Shown: positions 29,510-39,612 of the stretch, piece after piece
How the letters are laid out: every line of letters starts with the position of its first letter
Position numbering within the stretch: position 1 is the stretch's first letter
Source of the DNA: Chara braunii
Lineage: Eukaryota > Streptophyta > Charophyceae > Charales > Characeae
Assembly (NCBI GenBank): GCA_003427395.1
Contig: BFEA01000583.1
Location: forward strand, 8,511 to 48,122
Direction of reading: 5' to 3'
Length of the DNA: 39,612 bases
The notes under the pieces: model-generated
What the model was told of the DNA's origin: nothing
The model's database searches: none
Seen by the model: only the letters and a program-made list of their open reading frames with translations
Position numbers and translations under genes: made by a program

Positions 29510-30842
29510 TGTGATGACTTGTCCATACATGGACCGAAACACACAACTGATTTTTGAGTTTTGCCCATAGACTGAATGCCCTGCTGAGTTTCCCACTTGC
29601 TACTAAGTGTGTGTGTGCACGCTTGCTGGACCGCATGTCTGTCTGAGTGTTGGATGGCTTGAGTGTGTGTGACCATGCCTGTCTGAGTGTTGGTTGGCCT
29701 GGGTGTGTGTGTGACCGTGCCTGTCTGAGTGCTGGTTGGCATGAGTATGTGTGTGGCCGGTCAGGGCACTTGCGCGTTCGTTGGGCCCTCAGGGCCGGTA
29801 CTTACCTGTGGTCGTGACATTGAGGGGTTGCAGCGGGGAAAAACACTCAAGTAGTGGGTAGGCCGGTACCGCACCTGGAAGGGGTAGATGTGCAGGTACC
29901 GGAGGCCGAGCAGAAGAAGACAAAAGTGGCATTTTTAGAGGCCCAGTAGTTGTAGGTAGGTCTAGGCAGATATCGGTCCAACCAGTCTGGGTCTAGGGCC
30001 TGTAACGGGCAATATCCGAGTCTGCAATGATGTTTCCCTCCGAAAGGGAAGAGGTACCGGTTGCTTGGGAGGCCGGGCGGCCTGGAAGTCACCGCCCAAG
30101 AGGCAAAGCAGGCCGCTATATCTTATGGCCGGGCGGAGAGTCCGGCCACTTTTTCGGTGTGCAAGTTTGGCGACACACTGGTGGAGCGCTGGCTAGAGCA
30201 GCGCTAAGCTGGAGCAGCGCTGCTGGGGAGGAAGGAGAAGGACGCGAGGGAGGAAGGAGGAGGAAGAAGGAAGGAAGGGGGAGGAGCGCCAGGGGTACTT
30301 ACCTGGCTATGTTGGCAGCCATCTTCATCACCTTGGTGGGCGCTGCAGCAGGGAGTCCCCAGCTGGGGAGAGCTACACCAAGAAGCTTCGGGGTAGGGTC
30401 AGGCATGGCGGCCTGAGCTAGAGCAGCCATAGATGCTTTGGGTTGTCCTTTGGGCATCTGAGCAGAGCCCAGTAGTCCGCCATAGCCTCGGCCCATGAGA
30501 GTGAAGAGTGGGAGAGGCGGCCATGGCTATGGTGGACCTTAAGTGATACCTACAGTAGAAGAGGGACTCGGACATTGATTCTAGATCAGTCATTCAACAT
30601 TGTATTATTATTTCTTGTATGAATAAGAGAAGGGGGAAATAAGGAGGAGGAGATTGTTGGGCGAACAAGAAGAGCCTTGTCATTGTCTTTGCTGGTGTAC
30701 ATCTTCTTCTTCCTCTTCCTTACTTCTTCTTCTGCTTCTAATCCTCTCTCTCTCCTCTCAAGTTCATTCATTTCTTTCTGGAATTGGATGGCATTGTACT
30801 TTCCGGTGGATGTGTATCTCGAAATTGGCTAGGGTCATAACA
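29510..30842 (+). repeat. 3' LTR (~1333 bp)
   Basis: It starts TGTGATGACT and ends TCATAACA, and is homologous to the 5' LTR. Differences include a short duplication near 30190-30225 (AGAGCAGCGCTAAGCTGGAGC against a single GGAGCAGCGCT) and extra CTTC-rich sequence near 30705-30740. It keeps both antisense splice-donor-like sites (29798-29811 and 30295-30306). Visible differences imply the insertion is not very recent. Confidence 0.93.
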
Positions 30843-32505
30843 CACGGGTGATCAGGGAAGAAAAAGACTAAGAAGATCTGCTATGGGACCTGGACAAAGT
30901 CAGGGAGCAGGCGGTCCAGGAGTTCAACAAAGAGCCATCCACGATTAGAAACCTGCTGCAAAACATGGAACAAACAACGCTCCGTATGAGGAAAAGGGGG
31001 CAAACAGATAACAAACGTTTGCTGGAAAACAGAGGGTATAAGAAAGTTAGGAGGGGGGGCAGAAGAGGAGAAGGGCCACAGAAGCTGGGGGTAGAGAAGG
31101 CTCGACCAACGCCCCCGCGGGGAAGGAGGGAGAGGACAAGGCAACTGACGGGAGGGGAACGGATTCGGAGCAGGGGATGGAGGGGAGCAACTCAGGAAGG
31201 GGAAGCTCAACGAATGACAGCGAAGAGGAACCTGGGCAGTCACTGCAATGGCTCAGGGAGTACGTGGACAAGGTAAAAAGGGAAAGGGAGCATGCTTTTG
31301 ATGTCAGAGTGGCCTGCCTGAAACACGCGGAGAGATTGCAGACAAGTGGCAAAAAAGGACTGCTGGGGGTTTGGGGCCCCTCCAGCAACCAATTCGACGC
31401 TCTCAAGAAAGCCAAAGTTGAGGAGTTGTCAGAATACACCGCGTTTCGGTATGCCGAAAAGAAGAGAGCGAGGGAACAGGGGGTGAAAGATAAGGATAGA
31501 ACCGTTCCAGAATCCAAGGATGAATTCCAAGATCTGCGTCCGAAGAAGTGGAAGTCTGGGAAGAATTAGAAAAAGAAGGTACCGGACACAATGCCAGCTG
31601 AGTCCCAGGATGACTCGGGACGAATGCTTCTGGAACAGGAAGCGGTAGTAGTCCTGGCCCAGACCGACAAGCTGAAAAAACTGAATGAAGAATACGCACC
31701 CGAATTCGCTACGATCTCTCACATCACTAAAAACCAGGCACCTCTGGTAGTGGAAACTGCTCGATCTTCTTGTTTGACGCTGATGAACATCAGGCCGTTG
31801 ATTGTAGCAAGATATATGGAAAAAATAAATGAATGGCAGGTGGCAACAAACGTCTCATTTCAGATCCCATGTTTTGAGGAAGGCCAAAATGTGGTAGACA
31901 TTCTTAGGGAAAAGGTCACGACAGACTTCCCACTGGGAGTATATGACACGGTATCCCACGAGGCGGCTCACCTAGACACGCAGTCTCAAACGGAACAAGA
32001 AGACCCATCGTCACACCGGGCAGAACAAACGAGACAACCTCCCCAAGACTTTTCACCTCTGATTGTTAAGTTGTCGATGACGACAAGCCTGAAAACAGGG
32101 ATGAGATGGAGACCCTGGCGGACGATAACAGTTGTACCTTACAGCGTTCTGGCGGGTCCTTGCCTACCGGCGGAGCTGACAGCAGTGTCTATCGCGCAGC
32201 TGGTCACTTAAGGTATGCTGGAGGGGGATGGGGATTTGGACGCAGTAGCATACCCAGTAGACTGGGACAAGTTCTACAGGAGTGACGAATCAGACGAGGA
32301 TTCACAAGGCTGGCAATCTGACGTTGAAAAGGACGAGGTTGAGCAAGGGTCGGGGTTGGATAAGTCTAACCTTGAGAGCGAGGGATCTCCTAGTGCAGGG
32401 GAAATGGGATCAGAGATGGAGGAAGCCATAGGGCAGGCGACAGAGGAAGGAGGCTCCGGGGACGACCCCATGGGGGAAGACACGGGGGGTAATGCACCGT
32501 CTTAG
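30843..32505 (+). pseudogene. LINE ORF1, 3' part
   Basis: This continues the ORF1 frame that ended at 10679. It has a basic region rich in R, K and G (31000-31170), then a frame change to the frame open from 31177. A helical K/E region follows, with in-frame stops at 31567-31569 and 32209-32211 and a frame end at 32503-32505. The C-terminus is acidic (SDESDEDSQGWQSD near 32282-32325, then E/D/G-rich). An early TAA also stands at about 30873-30875. Long LINE ORF1 tails of this kind are poorly conserved. Part of this stretch could instead be spacer. Confidence 0.65.
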
Positions 32506-32555
32506 GGCGATCCTAACAAGGCTACCGTCATGCCAGGCCATGAAGTGCAGCCCAG

Positions 32556-35500
32556 ATGGAGGAGCTCAGGAGACGGGCGAACGAGAGGGGGGGGTTGGAA
32601 GATTGGAAGGATCAAGGGATTGTGATCAAATGCTGGAATATTAATGGGTTGGAAAATGTGATTGATAAAGAGGAAAAGTGGAACGATATTCTTTCAGGTC
32701 TAACACTGAACAACAAATTAACAGCAGGCATTATAATGCTTCAAGAAACTCATCTGTCCTTCTCCTCGGAACATGATAGGGTCAGGAAATTTATGGCAAG
32801 AAAAATGGGAGGTATAAAAGACGAAATATGGGCGGCAGACACCAACTCTAATACGGAAGGAACAACTATCTTGATCCCAAAATCGTCCCCCTTTTATACA
32901 ACAAGAAGTGTGGTAAGTAAGGGAGCAGACCTCCCAGAGGGAAGGTGGTGTTTCATGCATCTCAAATGGAAGGAGGAGGAATTTCGTCTTGTCAGTGTAT
33001 ATGCTCCGAATAACTCAACGGAAAGAGCATCCTTTGTGGCGAGGTTGGGTAGTGACCTCCCACCCCTAATACCGTGCATATTAGCGGGGGATTGGAATGC
33101 AACCCTCGATCCAGAAACAGACCGAATATCCCGGTCCACGCAACCTTACAACGCAAACGAGGCATCACCAGTCCAGAAACTGATGATTGATTATGGATTG
33201 GTCAGCCCGTTCAGGACTATGCACCCCATAGCGAGATCCTTCACCCTAGTAAAAAAGAACCATGCCGATCACACTGCCTTCTCGAGAATAGACTACTTCC
33301 TAGTGTCAGGGACAATGATGGGGGCGGTGAAAGTAGCGGAGATCCTGCCTCTAGCACCCTATTCAGGACTGGATCACAAACCCATAGAGCTCACTGTCTG
33401 CTTTGAACAACGAGCAAGGAAAGGTGCAGATTTTCATAAATTGAACAACTCCCTCTTGCTGAGCCAAACTTTTCAAGAAGAGACACAAGATTTTTGGAAG
33501 GAGAGATGCATGAGCCTTTTACCTACCATGGACAGGAAGGAGTGGTTCATAGAAAGTTATTCCTTTCTAGCGAAAGAAGTGGCGGGCATGTCAAGGAAAC
33601 TGACCTCTATTAGGAGACAGAGAAAGCGGAGCCTGGAGGAGGCGTTAAAGATAGCAGAACACAACCTGAGGGATAACCCGTCTTCAACACTTTACACAGG
33701 CATATTTGAGAAAGCACGAGAAGAGCTAGCAATGTGGAAATGGTGGGAGCTAAAGGGTTTGCAAATAAGAGCCAGAATGTGTGAATATGAGCTCAGTGAA
33801 TCGATGTCCAAACACTTCTTCGCCCGAATCAAGGGGAATACAAGAGCGGCCACAATAGAGAAACTTAAAACCCTCCACAACCCGATGGCAACAATGGAGA
33901 CTAGTGAACGAATTTTAGGAGTGGCAAAGGAACTCTACCGAGAATTATATCAGACCAAGACCCAAATATCGACTCCAAGCAGCACATTGGAAGCAAGGCA
34001 AAGAATGCTACAGTATTTGGAGCAAACAATATCGAAAGAACAAGCAGAAGAGCTGGACAAACCCCTATCACTTGACGAGCTTTGGCAAACCCTCAAGAGT
34101 ATGAACAATGACAAGGCACCAAGCCTTGATGGGCTGACGAAGGAATTCTGGGAGAAGTTCAGGCCAAGTTTAGAGGGGGACCTTTTGAATTTTTACAGGG
34201 ACAGTTTTGAAAAGGGGGGCCTCGACAACGTACTAAGTAGCAGTGTGGTCACGCTACTGTATAAGAAGGGAGACAAAGAGGACATTAGGAATTATAGACA
34301 TATTTCCTTACTAACCCTTCCATATAAAATCCTGACCAAGACCATGGCTGCTAGAATTATGAGGATAACGGATAAATGTTTCCACATAGACCAGACAGGG
34401 TTTATCCTGGGACGCTACATACTAGACAATGTGCTCACTCTAAATGAAGCAGTCAACAAAGTTAGGCAAAGAAGAATAAACACAGCCATACTCTTTTCCG
34501 ATTTTGAGAAAGCGTACGATCAAGTCAACTGGTCCTTTATGGACGCAAGCATGGAACGCATGGGGATGGGGCCAATCTTTAGAAAATGGGTCCAGACCCT
34601 GTATAACGATGCTTCTGGTTGCGTGCAGATCAATGGCTTCTTGTCTGACAGCTACCCAATCTCACGCTCAGTAAGGCAAGGGGACCCGCTCGCTCCCTCA
34701 ATCTTCCTATTTGTGATGGAGGCCATCGCCTCCTTCCTACGGAAAGACCCGTCCATACACAGGCTCCCAGAAGTCAATGTAGGGACGTCTCACCATCTCA
34801 GTTTTCCGACAGTAATTTTGTTCGCTGATGACATGACAGTACTGATTAGAGCGTCAGATTCGTCCTTTAAAGCATTGTCCAGGGCAATGGAAGCTTTCAG
34901 ACTGGCATCGGAAATGAAAATCGACTGGAAGAAGACCATAGGTTGGTGGTTGTCGGACGAACAAACCCCAAACTTGCAAGGGCCGGAGGCGGATATGACT
35001 TGGGACACACCGGAAGCCCCTACCCGCTGTCTAGGCATTCTCATGACACGGGACCGGCTGGCACCTCAGATGGCCCATAATATGCTGACAAAAGCAGCTA
35101 ATCAAGCTGGGAAGATGGGGTGATACCTTTACCTCACTGTTCGGCCGAGTCTTGGTTCTCAACATAGTCTTCTCCATGATGTGGTACGTTGCGTCAGTGT
35201 GGACAATTCCGGATGACTCACTAAAGGAACTAAATCGGGTGGCGAGAACATACCTCTGGACGGGCAATCCGAATAAGGAAAGTTGTATCCCAAAAATAGC
35301 ATGGCAGTACATCTCACGAAAACCCATACAAGGGGGTTTAGGCATCATTGACCCGAGGCGCGAGACAAGAGCCCTTCAAGTCAAATGGATAGTCCGGCTG
35401 CTGATGACGCCCGGTACGGCGTGGAACGAGCTGGCGCTGGACAGCATAAGGGCTCTAGCTCCGGTACCATCGCCGAGTAACATGTCGGGCCTATTCTGGG

Positions 35501-36866
35501 TAATAAACAAGGAATGGTCGTTGAAGAAGGTGAGAAGAAGATCCAGGAGAGAAATAAAATAGAATATAGAGAACCGACAAACACCATACTGGGTGGCTAT
35601 CATCCGGATTTGGAGGGAAATACTGTCGAAAAAGACTAGCAGACCGAAATCTAAGGATGAGGTGCTAAGACATCCTCTCTTTGGCAATGAATGGTTGAGA
35701 TGCGAAAGTGACGAACCCTTGTTCTTAGACCACAAATGGCTGTCGTGGGTAAAGAACAGCGTCTGGACGAGCAACCACTTATGAAACGAAGAAAAGAAGG
35801 AATGGGTATCGGAACAGGAGTTAAGTTTACGCCTAAAGGGATGCCACAGAAGAGGACCGAACTTGCAATACATCATTAATTTGGTCCCTCAAGAATGGAA
35901 TGACATACTGGCACAAGAAGGGGACTGGAGAAGTGGAGACTGGGGGGTCAAAGTGCAGGAAAACCCTCCCTCTAGGGCTTTTCAGTTCTCACACTCACAA
36001 CAAGGTGTAACTACACAAGCAGTGTTCACCTCCTTTCCGGTTGCACACTCCGCAGAGGGAATGTCGTCGATCATAAACACCAACGTCGAAACTATAATAT
36101 GGACTGCTTTATGCTCAGGAAAGTAAGAGTGTTAGGAACGTGGTCGAAAAGCATCTACAGATTCGACACGGCCCTGCGAAACTTAGAGTTTGATCCAGGG
36201 GAGCGGGCATGGAAACCAGACAAGAAGGCAAACATTAACAGGCTCACACCCATACATGACGACACGGTCAAATTGGGTTATAAACTATTGCTAAAAACAA
36301 AAGACCCAGATCTGGTTATCAAAGCCAAGTGGCAGAGACTGTTAGGTCAGGAATTCGACAACATCACGCAAATCCCGTGTAAAATCTACAAAGCGATCAG
36401 ACCAATCAAAATCAGAAGCCTCCAGTGGCTAATAACATATGCGGCATTGCCAGTTAATCAATGGTTGCATGTTAGGCGGAAAGGTTCAGACCCAGACAAC
36501 TCGGATCTATGCAAGGTATGCACGGAGAATGCAGCAGAGGACATAATACACTGCCTAGTACACTATAGGGAGGCGACGGACTAATGGGCAAGAGCCTCGA
36601 CCCTCTGGGACTCCCTGTTCCCTTCCCCTTTTCCTGAAAAACCCATCCAAATTCTTCTTCTTATTAACATCCCCCAACAAACCCGGAAAGCGGAAAAAGT
36701 CTGGTATGGGCTGATCAGGAAGGTGACCCTCTGGGTCATATGGAAGGAGCGATGTAGCAGAACGATCGAGAGAGTATCCAACTCACACGAGTTGATCTGG
36801 GCGGAGACGAAGACAATGATTCAGGCAGAATGGTCTGAGAGGAGGGAGCGTGTCAAGGCAAGCTGA
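32556..36866 (+). pseudogene. LINE ORF2: APE endonuclease-reverse transcriptase
   Basis: ATG at 32556 opens an 855-codon frame to 35123. The N-terminal APE domain has KCWNINGL, IIMLQETHLS, LVSVYAPNN, LAGDWNATLDPETDR, RIDYFLVS and GLDHKPIEL (32625-33400), keeping the Asn, Glu, Asp and His catalytic positions. The RT spans about 34080-34900: APSLDGLTKEFW, QTGFILGRYILDN, FSDFEKAYDQVNW, VRQGDPLAPSIF and FADD at 34821-34832. A one-base change in a G run (35116-35122) shifts frame. Stops follow at 35560-35562 (TAG) and 35782-35784 (TGA), another frameshift near 36115-36126, and a TAA at 36582-36584. The zf-RVT-like CKVC...IIHC motif lies near 36510-36555. The reading ends at TGA 36864-36866. No RNase H is seen. 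Confidence 0.93.
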
Positions 36867-37053
36867 CAGTCAATCCTTCCCCAACGGGGGAGCAATCAAT
36901 GCTGATCAGGGGTCCTCCGACCGAACGGGAGGAAGCGTGAGTCTTCCCTTTGCGATGTATTATATGTTGACTTGCCGGTGGAATAGGAACCGGACTGACG
37001 CTCCCCAGAATAGGAGTTAGGACCACAAGGCCCTGTTTAAAAAAAAAAAAAAA
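36867..37053 (+). other. LINE 3' UTR and poly(A) tail
   Basis: This is about 170 bp of 3' UTR ending CCCTGTTT followed by an A run to 37053, then the right TSD. It defines the 3' end and plus-strand orientation of the LINE. Confidence 0.9.
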
Positions 37054-37065
37054 GTCAAATTTTGT
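37054..37065 (+). repeat. LINE target-site duplication, right copy
   Basis: GTCAAATTTTGT is identical to 7549-7560, directly after the poly(A) tail. Confidence 0.85.
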
Positions 37066-37520
37066 CTAACTCCCTCAATTAGTAAAAATTTGGGCAGCAT
37101 CTCCTTTAGAGAAGTAGACTTCACTGATTTATACTAAGTCACATATGAACTCAAACATAAGACTTTAGTTCTATCAAGACAAAAATTTAACTAACTCTTT
37201 AGATTTGTAGAAATTTCGGCAGTGCTTCCCGTAGGAAAAGTGTCTTTCTAAAATTTATACAAAGCTAAATACTAAGTCTGGAAGTAAACCTGACTTTCCA
37301 AACTCAAATTTTATCTAATTCCCTGAATTGGTAAAAGTTCGGGCAGCACTTGCCCTAGAAAAGAAGGTTTTTCAGATTCTTACTAAGTCAAATATAAACT
37401 TTAGACAAAAAATCGATCTTTGGAAATCAGATTTAACTAACTTCTTGGATTTGTTAGAAATTTTGGCAGCGCTTCCCATAGAGAATGTAGCTTACCAAAA
37501 TTTATACAAAGCCAAGTATA
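37054..37520 (+). repeat. GGCAG tandem repeat, right part
   Basis: There are four diverged units, each with A-A-ATTT(C/T/G)GGGCAG(C/T)-type cores at about 37090, 37215, 37340 and 37465, a C(T/C)(T/C)CC--TAG-GAA hairpin-like piece, and a (T)TTATAC(T/A)AAG end. The spacing is ~125 bp. One more unit lies left of the LINE (7430-7560). Loops such as CTTTA, CCGTA and CCATA sit between short complementary arms. Confidence 0.85.
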
Positions 37521-37755
37521 ATAAATGATCCCAGAAAATGCGAGAATTGACCTAAGTAAAAAAATTCAGCTCAGAAAATTCAAAAACTGAACTAACTCAT
37601 ATCCTAACCCTTAAGGAGCATTGGCCGCGGGGGGAGGCCGGTGGTCCGCTGAGCGCCGGAATCGGGTTCAACTTTTGATGCGGGCCGGGGGATGAAGGCG
37701 ATCGAGGGAGCGGCTGTGTGCAGAGCGGTGTGCGTATCGAATTGTTCACAGCGCG
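37521..37755. other. Right end of proposed element A, no gene
   Basis: An A-rich stretch with TTCAG/CTGAA arms (37566-37592) becomes GC-rich after 37620 and ends ACAGCGCG at 37748-37755. The border is tentative. Confidence 0.35.
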
Positions 37756-37855
37756 CCAAAGAACGAAAGAGCGCGCCCACAAGGCCGTGCGGAGGCGGGC
37801 GTCGATAAGAGGGAACATCTCGAAGTGCCTGCCGTCGGATAGCAAGAATGCGTCG

Positions 37856-37891
37856 TTTTCCTTTTTTCTTTTCTTTTTATTTCGTTTTTCA

Positions 37892-37927
<36 letters not shown>

Positions 37928-38242
37928 TGTCAGTCGCTTTTCTTTTCGCGGAAAAGACTTTTCATTTCTTTTTATTTCGTTTTTCACTCGCTTTTCTTTT
38001 CGTTTCTTTTTTTTTTCCGTTTGGCAGTCGGGCATGGTTGTCCGGACGCGGTGGAAGACGAAGCGGGAAAAGACAAAAAAGTTTGGAGGCCAAACACACG
38101 CCCGTCCGCCCGCACCCACACACACGCCCGCACCCACCCACACCCACCCGCACCCACCCACACACACACNCCCACACACACACGTCCGCACCCACACACA
38201 CCCACGCACCCACACCCACCCCCACACACACACACACACACA

Positions 38243-38281
<39 letters not shown>

Positions 38282-38282
38282 T
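37856..38282. repeat. T-rich, (CA)n and (AT)n low complexity
   Basis: A T-rich tract at 37856-38022 contains a duplicated phrase (TTTTATTTCGTTTTTCACT at 37875 and 37972 approximately). CCCACACA-type repeats follow at 38095-38244 with an N at 38170, then (AT)n at 38245-38278. The open frames here are artefacts. Confidence 0.95.
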
Positions 38283-38309
38283 AAGTATTCGAAGTTCGGT
38301 TGCAGTGGT

Positions 38310-38385
38310 CGGGTTGGGGTTTGAACCCATGTATAGATTTTGAAATACTGAATTGCTCATTGAGATAACCATTGAGGCGTACTGG
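38310..38385 (-). repeat. tRNA-derived SINE-like head, minus strand
   Basis: The minus strand reads CGCCTCAATGGTTATC (box A-like, from 38380) and then GGGTTCAAACCCC (38316-38328 reversed), a good box B, about 45 nt later. A TTCAAAA loop sits where an anticodon loop would be. The acceptor stem is not clear. It could be a degenerate tRNA gene, but a SINE head or tRNA relic fits better. Confidence 0.5.
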
Positions 38386-38567
38386 GTCCCTGTATGTTTT
38401 AGGGGACTGCTTTCTTTTGAACTGTATCCGCATCAGGCTGCTGGCATGTCAGGATGTGCCTGTGTGTCGAAAGCTAACACCACCAGTCCCCCAGGTGCCG
38501 AAACCCCCCAGTCCTTGTGAGTTAGGGCCGGGTTCTACGGAGGGGCGGCGACCGTTCGTCACCGGCG
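38386..38567. other. Short unassigned spacer
   Basis: No gene or motif is recognised between the tRNA-like head and the 212-bp repeats. Confidence 0.4.
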
Positions 38568-39200
38568 GGTCCAATCCCGCCATTTGCAAGCGGTAACTTT
38601 GACGATTTTTGTAGCTCAGAAAATTTCATCAAATCATCTGAAAATTTGAGGGTGCGTAGATTAGGTCGTGATATTTCAAGGAAAAATGTCAGAAAAAATA
38701 ACAAAAATCATTTGTACCGTGAAATAAGCGCCGCGCCCATTCGTTTTTTTTCGCGAAGTCAATTTTCGTGGCCCGCCCGGTCCAATCCCGCCATTCGCAA
38801 GCGGTAACTTTGGCGATTTTTGTAGCTCAGAAGCATTCATCAAATCGCCTGAAAATTTGTGGATCCGTAGATTAAGTGGTGATCTTTCAAAGACAAATAT
38901 CAAAAAAAAATTAAAAAAACATTTTGACCGTGAAATAAGCGCCGCGCCGATTCATTTTTTTTTTCGCGAAGTCAATTTCGTGGCCCGCCCGGTCCAATCA
39001 CGCCATTTGCAAGCGGTAACTTTGGCGATTTTTGTAGCTCAGAAGAATTCATCAAATCGCCTGAAAATTTGTGGATCCGTAGATTAAGTAGTGATCTTTC
39101 AAAGACAAATATCAGAAAAAATTTAAAAAATCATTTTGACCGTGAAATAAGCGCCGCGCCGATTCGTTTTTTTTTCACAAATTCAATTTTCAAGGCCCGT
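38568..39200 (+). repeat. Three copies of a ~212-bp tandem repeat
   Basis: Units start at 38568, 38779 and 38991 with GGTCCAATC-CGCCATT. Each carries GCAAGCGGTAACTTTG, TTTTTGTAGCTCAGAA, TCATCAAATC, GTAGATTA, GTGAAATAAGCGCCGCGCC, a T run and GTGGCCCG(C/T)CCGG. The third unit decays at its end. The unit is AT/GC mosaic and non-coding, and could be part of a satellite or of a larger element. Confidence 0.92.
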
Positions 39201-39612
39201 CCGGTTTTCCGTTCTGTACTACCGGTACCCGTCGTGAAACGCCACTACCGGTACCCCCGAGGTTTATTACGCCGGGGGAACTGGTCGTCTAACGTCGCAC
39301 AGTGTGGTAGGCTGGTCAATAATGATTTATTTTATTTTATTTTTTTAAGGCTCATTCTGTTAAGCCACAACTCCCTCCGACGTCAAGAAATTCGAGGGAC
39401 TGGTAGCACGGTTTCATCAGGGCTGCCGGTAGTATAGTGTGGAGAACTGAAAGAGTGGCAAAAACTAAAAATGTGTTGAATTTCGAGAAACAACGCACGG
39501 GTAGACAGCGTGCGACCCTGCCCGACTGCCCGCGTGTGCGCCTCGAAGTTTGCCGTTTCCCGCTGCCGCGACCTTTTTTTTTCTTTTTTTTTCGTTATTT
39601 CCCGCTTTTGTG
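39201..39612. other. Right edge, no gene
   Basis: ACTACCGGTACCC occurs twice (39219 and 39243 approximately), and a CCCCGAGG...GCCGGGGG arm pair follows. T-rich runs occur at 39326-39346 and 39573-39590. A 122-codon frame starting at 39069 lies mostly in the tandem repeat and is not credible. Confidence 0.5.

Larger units (their letters stand above)
10680..30842 (+). mobile_element. Ty3/gypsy LTR retrotransposon, interrupted
   Basis: It has two LTRs starting TGTGATGAC and ending TCATAACA, a PBS, gag with a CCHC knuckle, then protease, RT, RNase H and integrase in that order (which defines Ty3/gypsy), a polypurine tract, and a CACG TSD. The span is 20.2 kb. About 9.7 kb remains after removing element B (16853-27319). 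It inserted into LINE ORF1. Frameshifts, stops and the B insertion inactivate it. A 250-base gap lies in integrase. The integrase C-terminus has a region resembling a chromodomain, so a chromovirus is possible. Confidence 0.93.
7561..37053 (+). mobile_element. LINE (L1-like, two ORFs), interrupted
   Basis: This is a non-LTR retrotransposon with a long 5' region, ORF1 with a zinc knuckle, ORF2 with APE endonuclease and reverse transcriptase, a short 3' UTR and a poly(A) tail. A 12-bp TSD lies exactly at both borders. After removing the gypsy insertion (10680-30842) plus its duplicated CACG, the element is about 9.3 kb. The APE-RT order, absence of an RNase H domain, and C-terminal C-x2-C...H-C motif fit the plant-type L1 clade. 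Both ORFs contain stops and frameshifts, so it cannot mobilise itself. A 5' end at full depth suggests a full-length insertion. Confidence 0.85.
5861..37755. mobile_element. Putative outer element 'A', split by the LINE
   Basis: The proposed ends are CGCGCTG at 5861-5867 and CAGCGCG at 37749-37755, with the imperfect 8-bp flanks CCCGAGAA and CCAAAGAA. Without the LINE it would be about 2.4 kb. It shares an inner terminal block with element B (5960-6035 against the reverse complement of 26985-27065) and, like B, is full of short hairpins. There is no coding region of its own. The ends and TSD are imperfect, so the borders are tentative. The block shared with B is the stronger evidence. Confidence 0.4.

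Overview
The window is nuclear DNA from a eukaryote, most likely the green-plant lineage. A streptophyte alga with a large repeat-rich genome would fit, but no sequence here names the species. Reasons: a two-ORF LINE with a poly(A) tail, a Ty3/gypsy LTR retrotransposon with a primer site resembling plant initiator-tRNA-Met sites, tRNA-derived SINE-like heads, long GT/CT/ATT/GAT/GAA microsatellites and assembly Ns. I see no intact host gene. Almost everything is mobile-element or tandem-repeat DNA.

The layout is a set of insertions inside insertions, read from target-site duplications (TSDs). (1) The outermost layer, less certain, is a non-coding element called 'A' here (5861-37755). It carries short hairpins and a ~115-130 bp tandem repeat. 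(2) A LINE (7561-37053) sits in A. It is flanked by the same 12 bp, GTCAAATTTTGT, at 7549-7560 and 37054-37065. It has a ~2 kb 5' region built largely of a CGATCCC minisatellite, ORF1 with a zinc knuckle, ORF2 with APE endonuclease, reverse transcriptase and a C-terminal zinc motif, and a poly(A) tail. (3) A Ty3/gypsy element (10680-30842) is inserted in LINE ORF1, with TSD CACG on both sides, LTRs of about 1.3 kb, PBS, gag, pol and a polypurine tract. The LINE ORF1 resumes in frame beyond it. (4) A 10.5 kb element 'B' (16853-27319) splits the gypsy pol between RT and RNase H. It has TSD TCCATTGT and inverted ends GCGCTGTCG/CGACAGCGC.

B has no credible gene. Its content is a reverse-strand LTR fragment, a SINE-like piece, microsatellites and, at 23.16-26.65 kb, an unusual array of more than 25 hairpins. 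Most of the hairpins have different stems but closely related apical loops (CCGTG or CCGGGT types). Duplicated blocks show compensated stem changes. A and B share a terminal block (5960-6035; reverse complement at 26985-27065), and a third end of the same family lies at 2797-3060. B may therefore be a younger member of the family that also forms the outermost layer.

Left flank (1-5860): a decayed LINE ORF2 fragment cut by a 1.7 kb insertion, then tandem repeats and microsatellites. Right flank (37756-39612): microsatellites, a tRNA-like head on the minus strand, and three copies of a 212-bp tandem repeat. All coding regions found are broken by stops, frameshifts or insertions, so none is expected to make a full protein.
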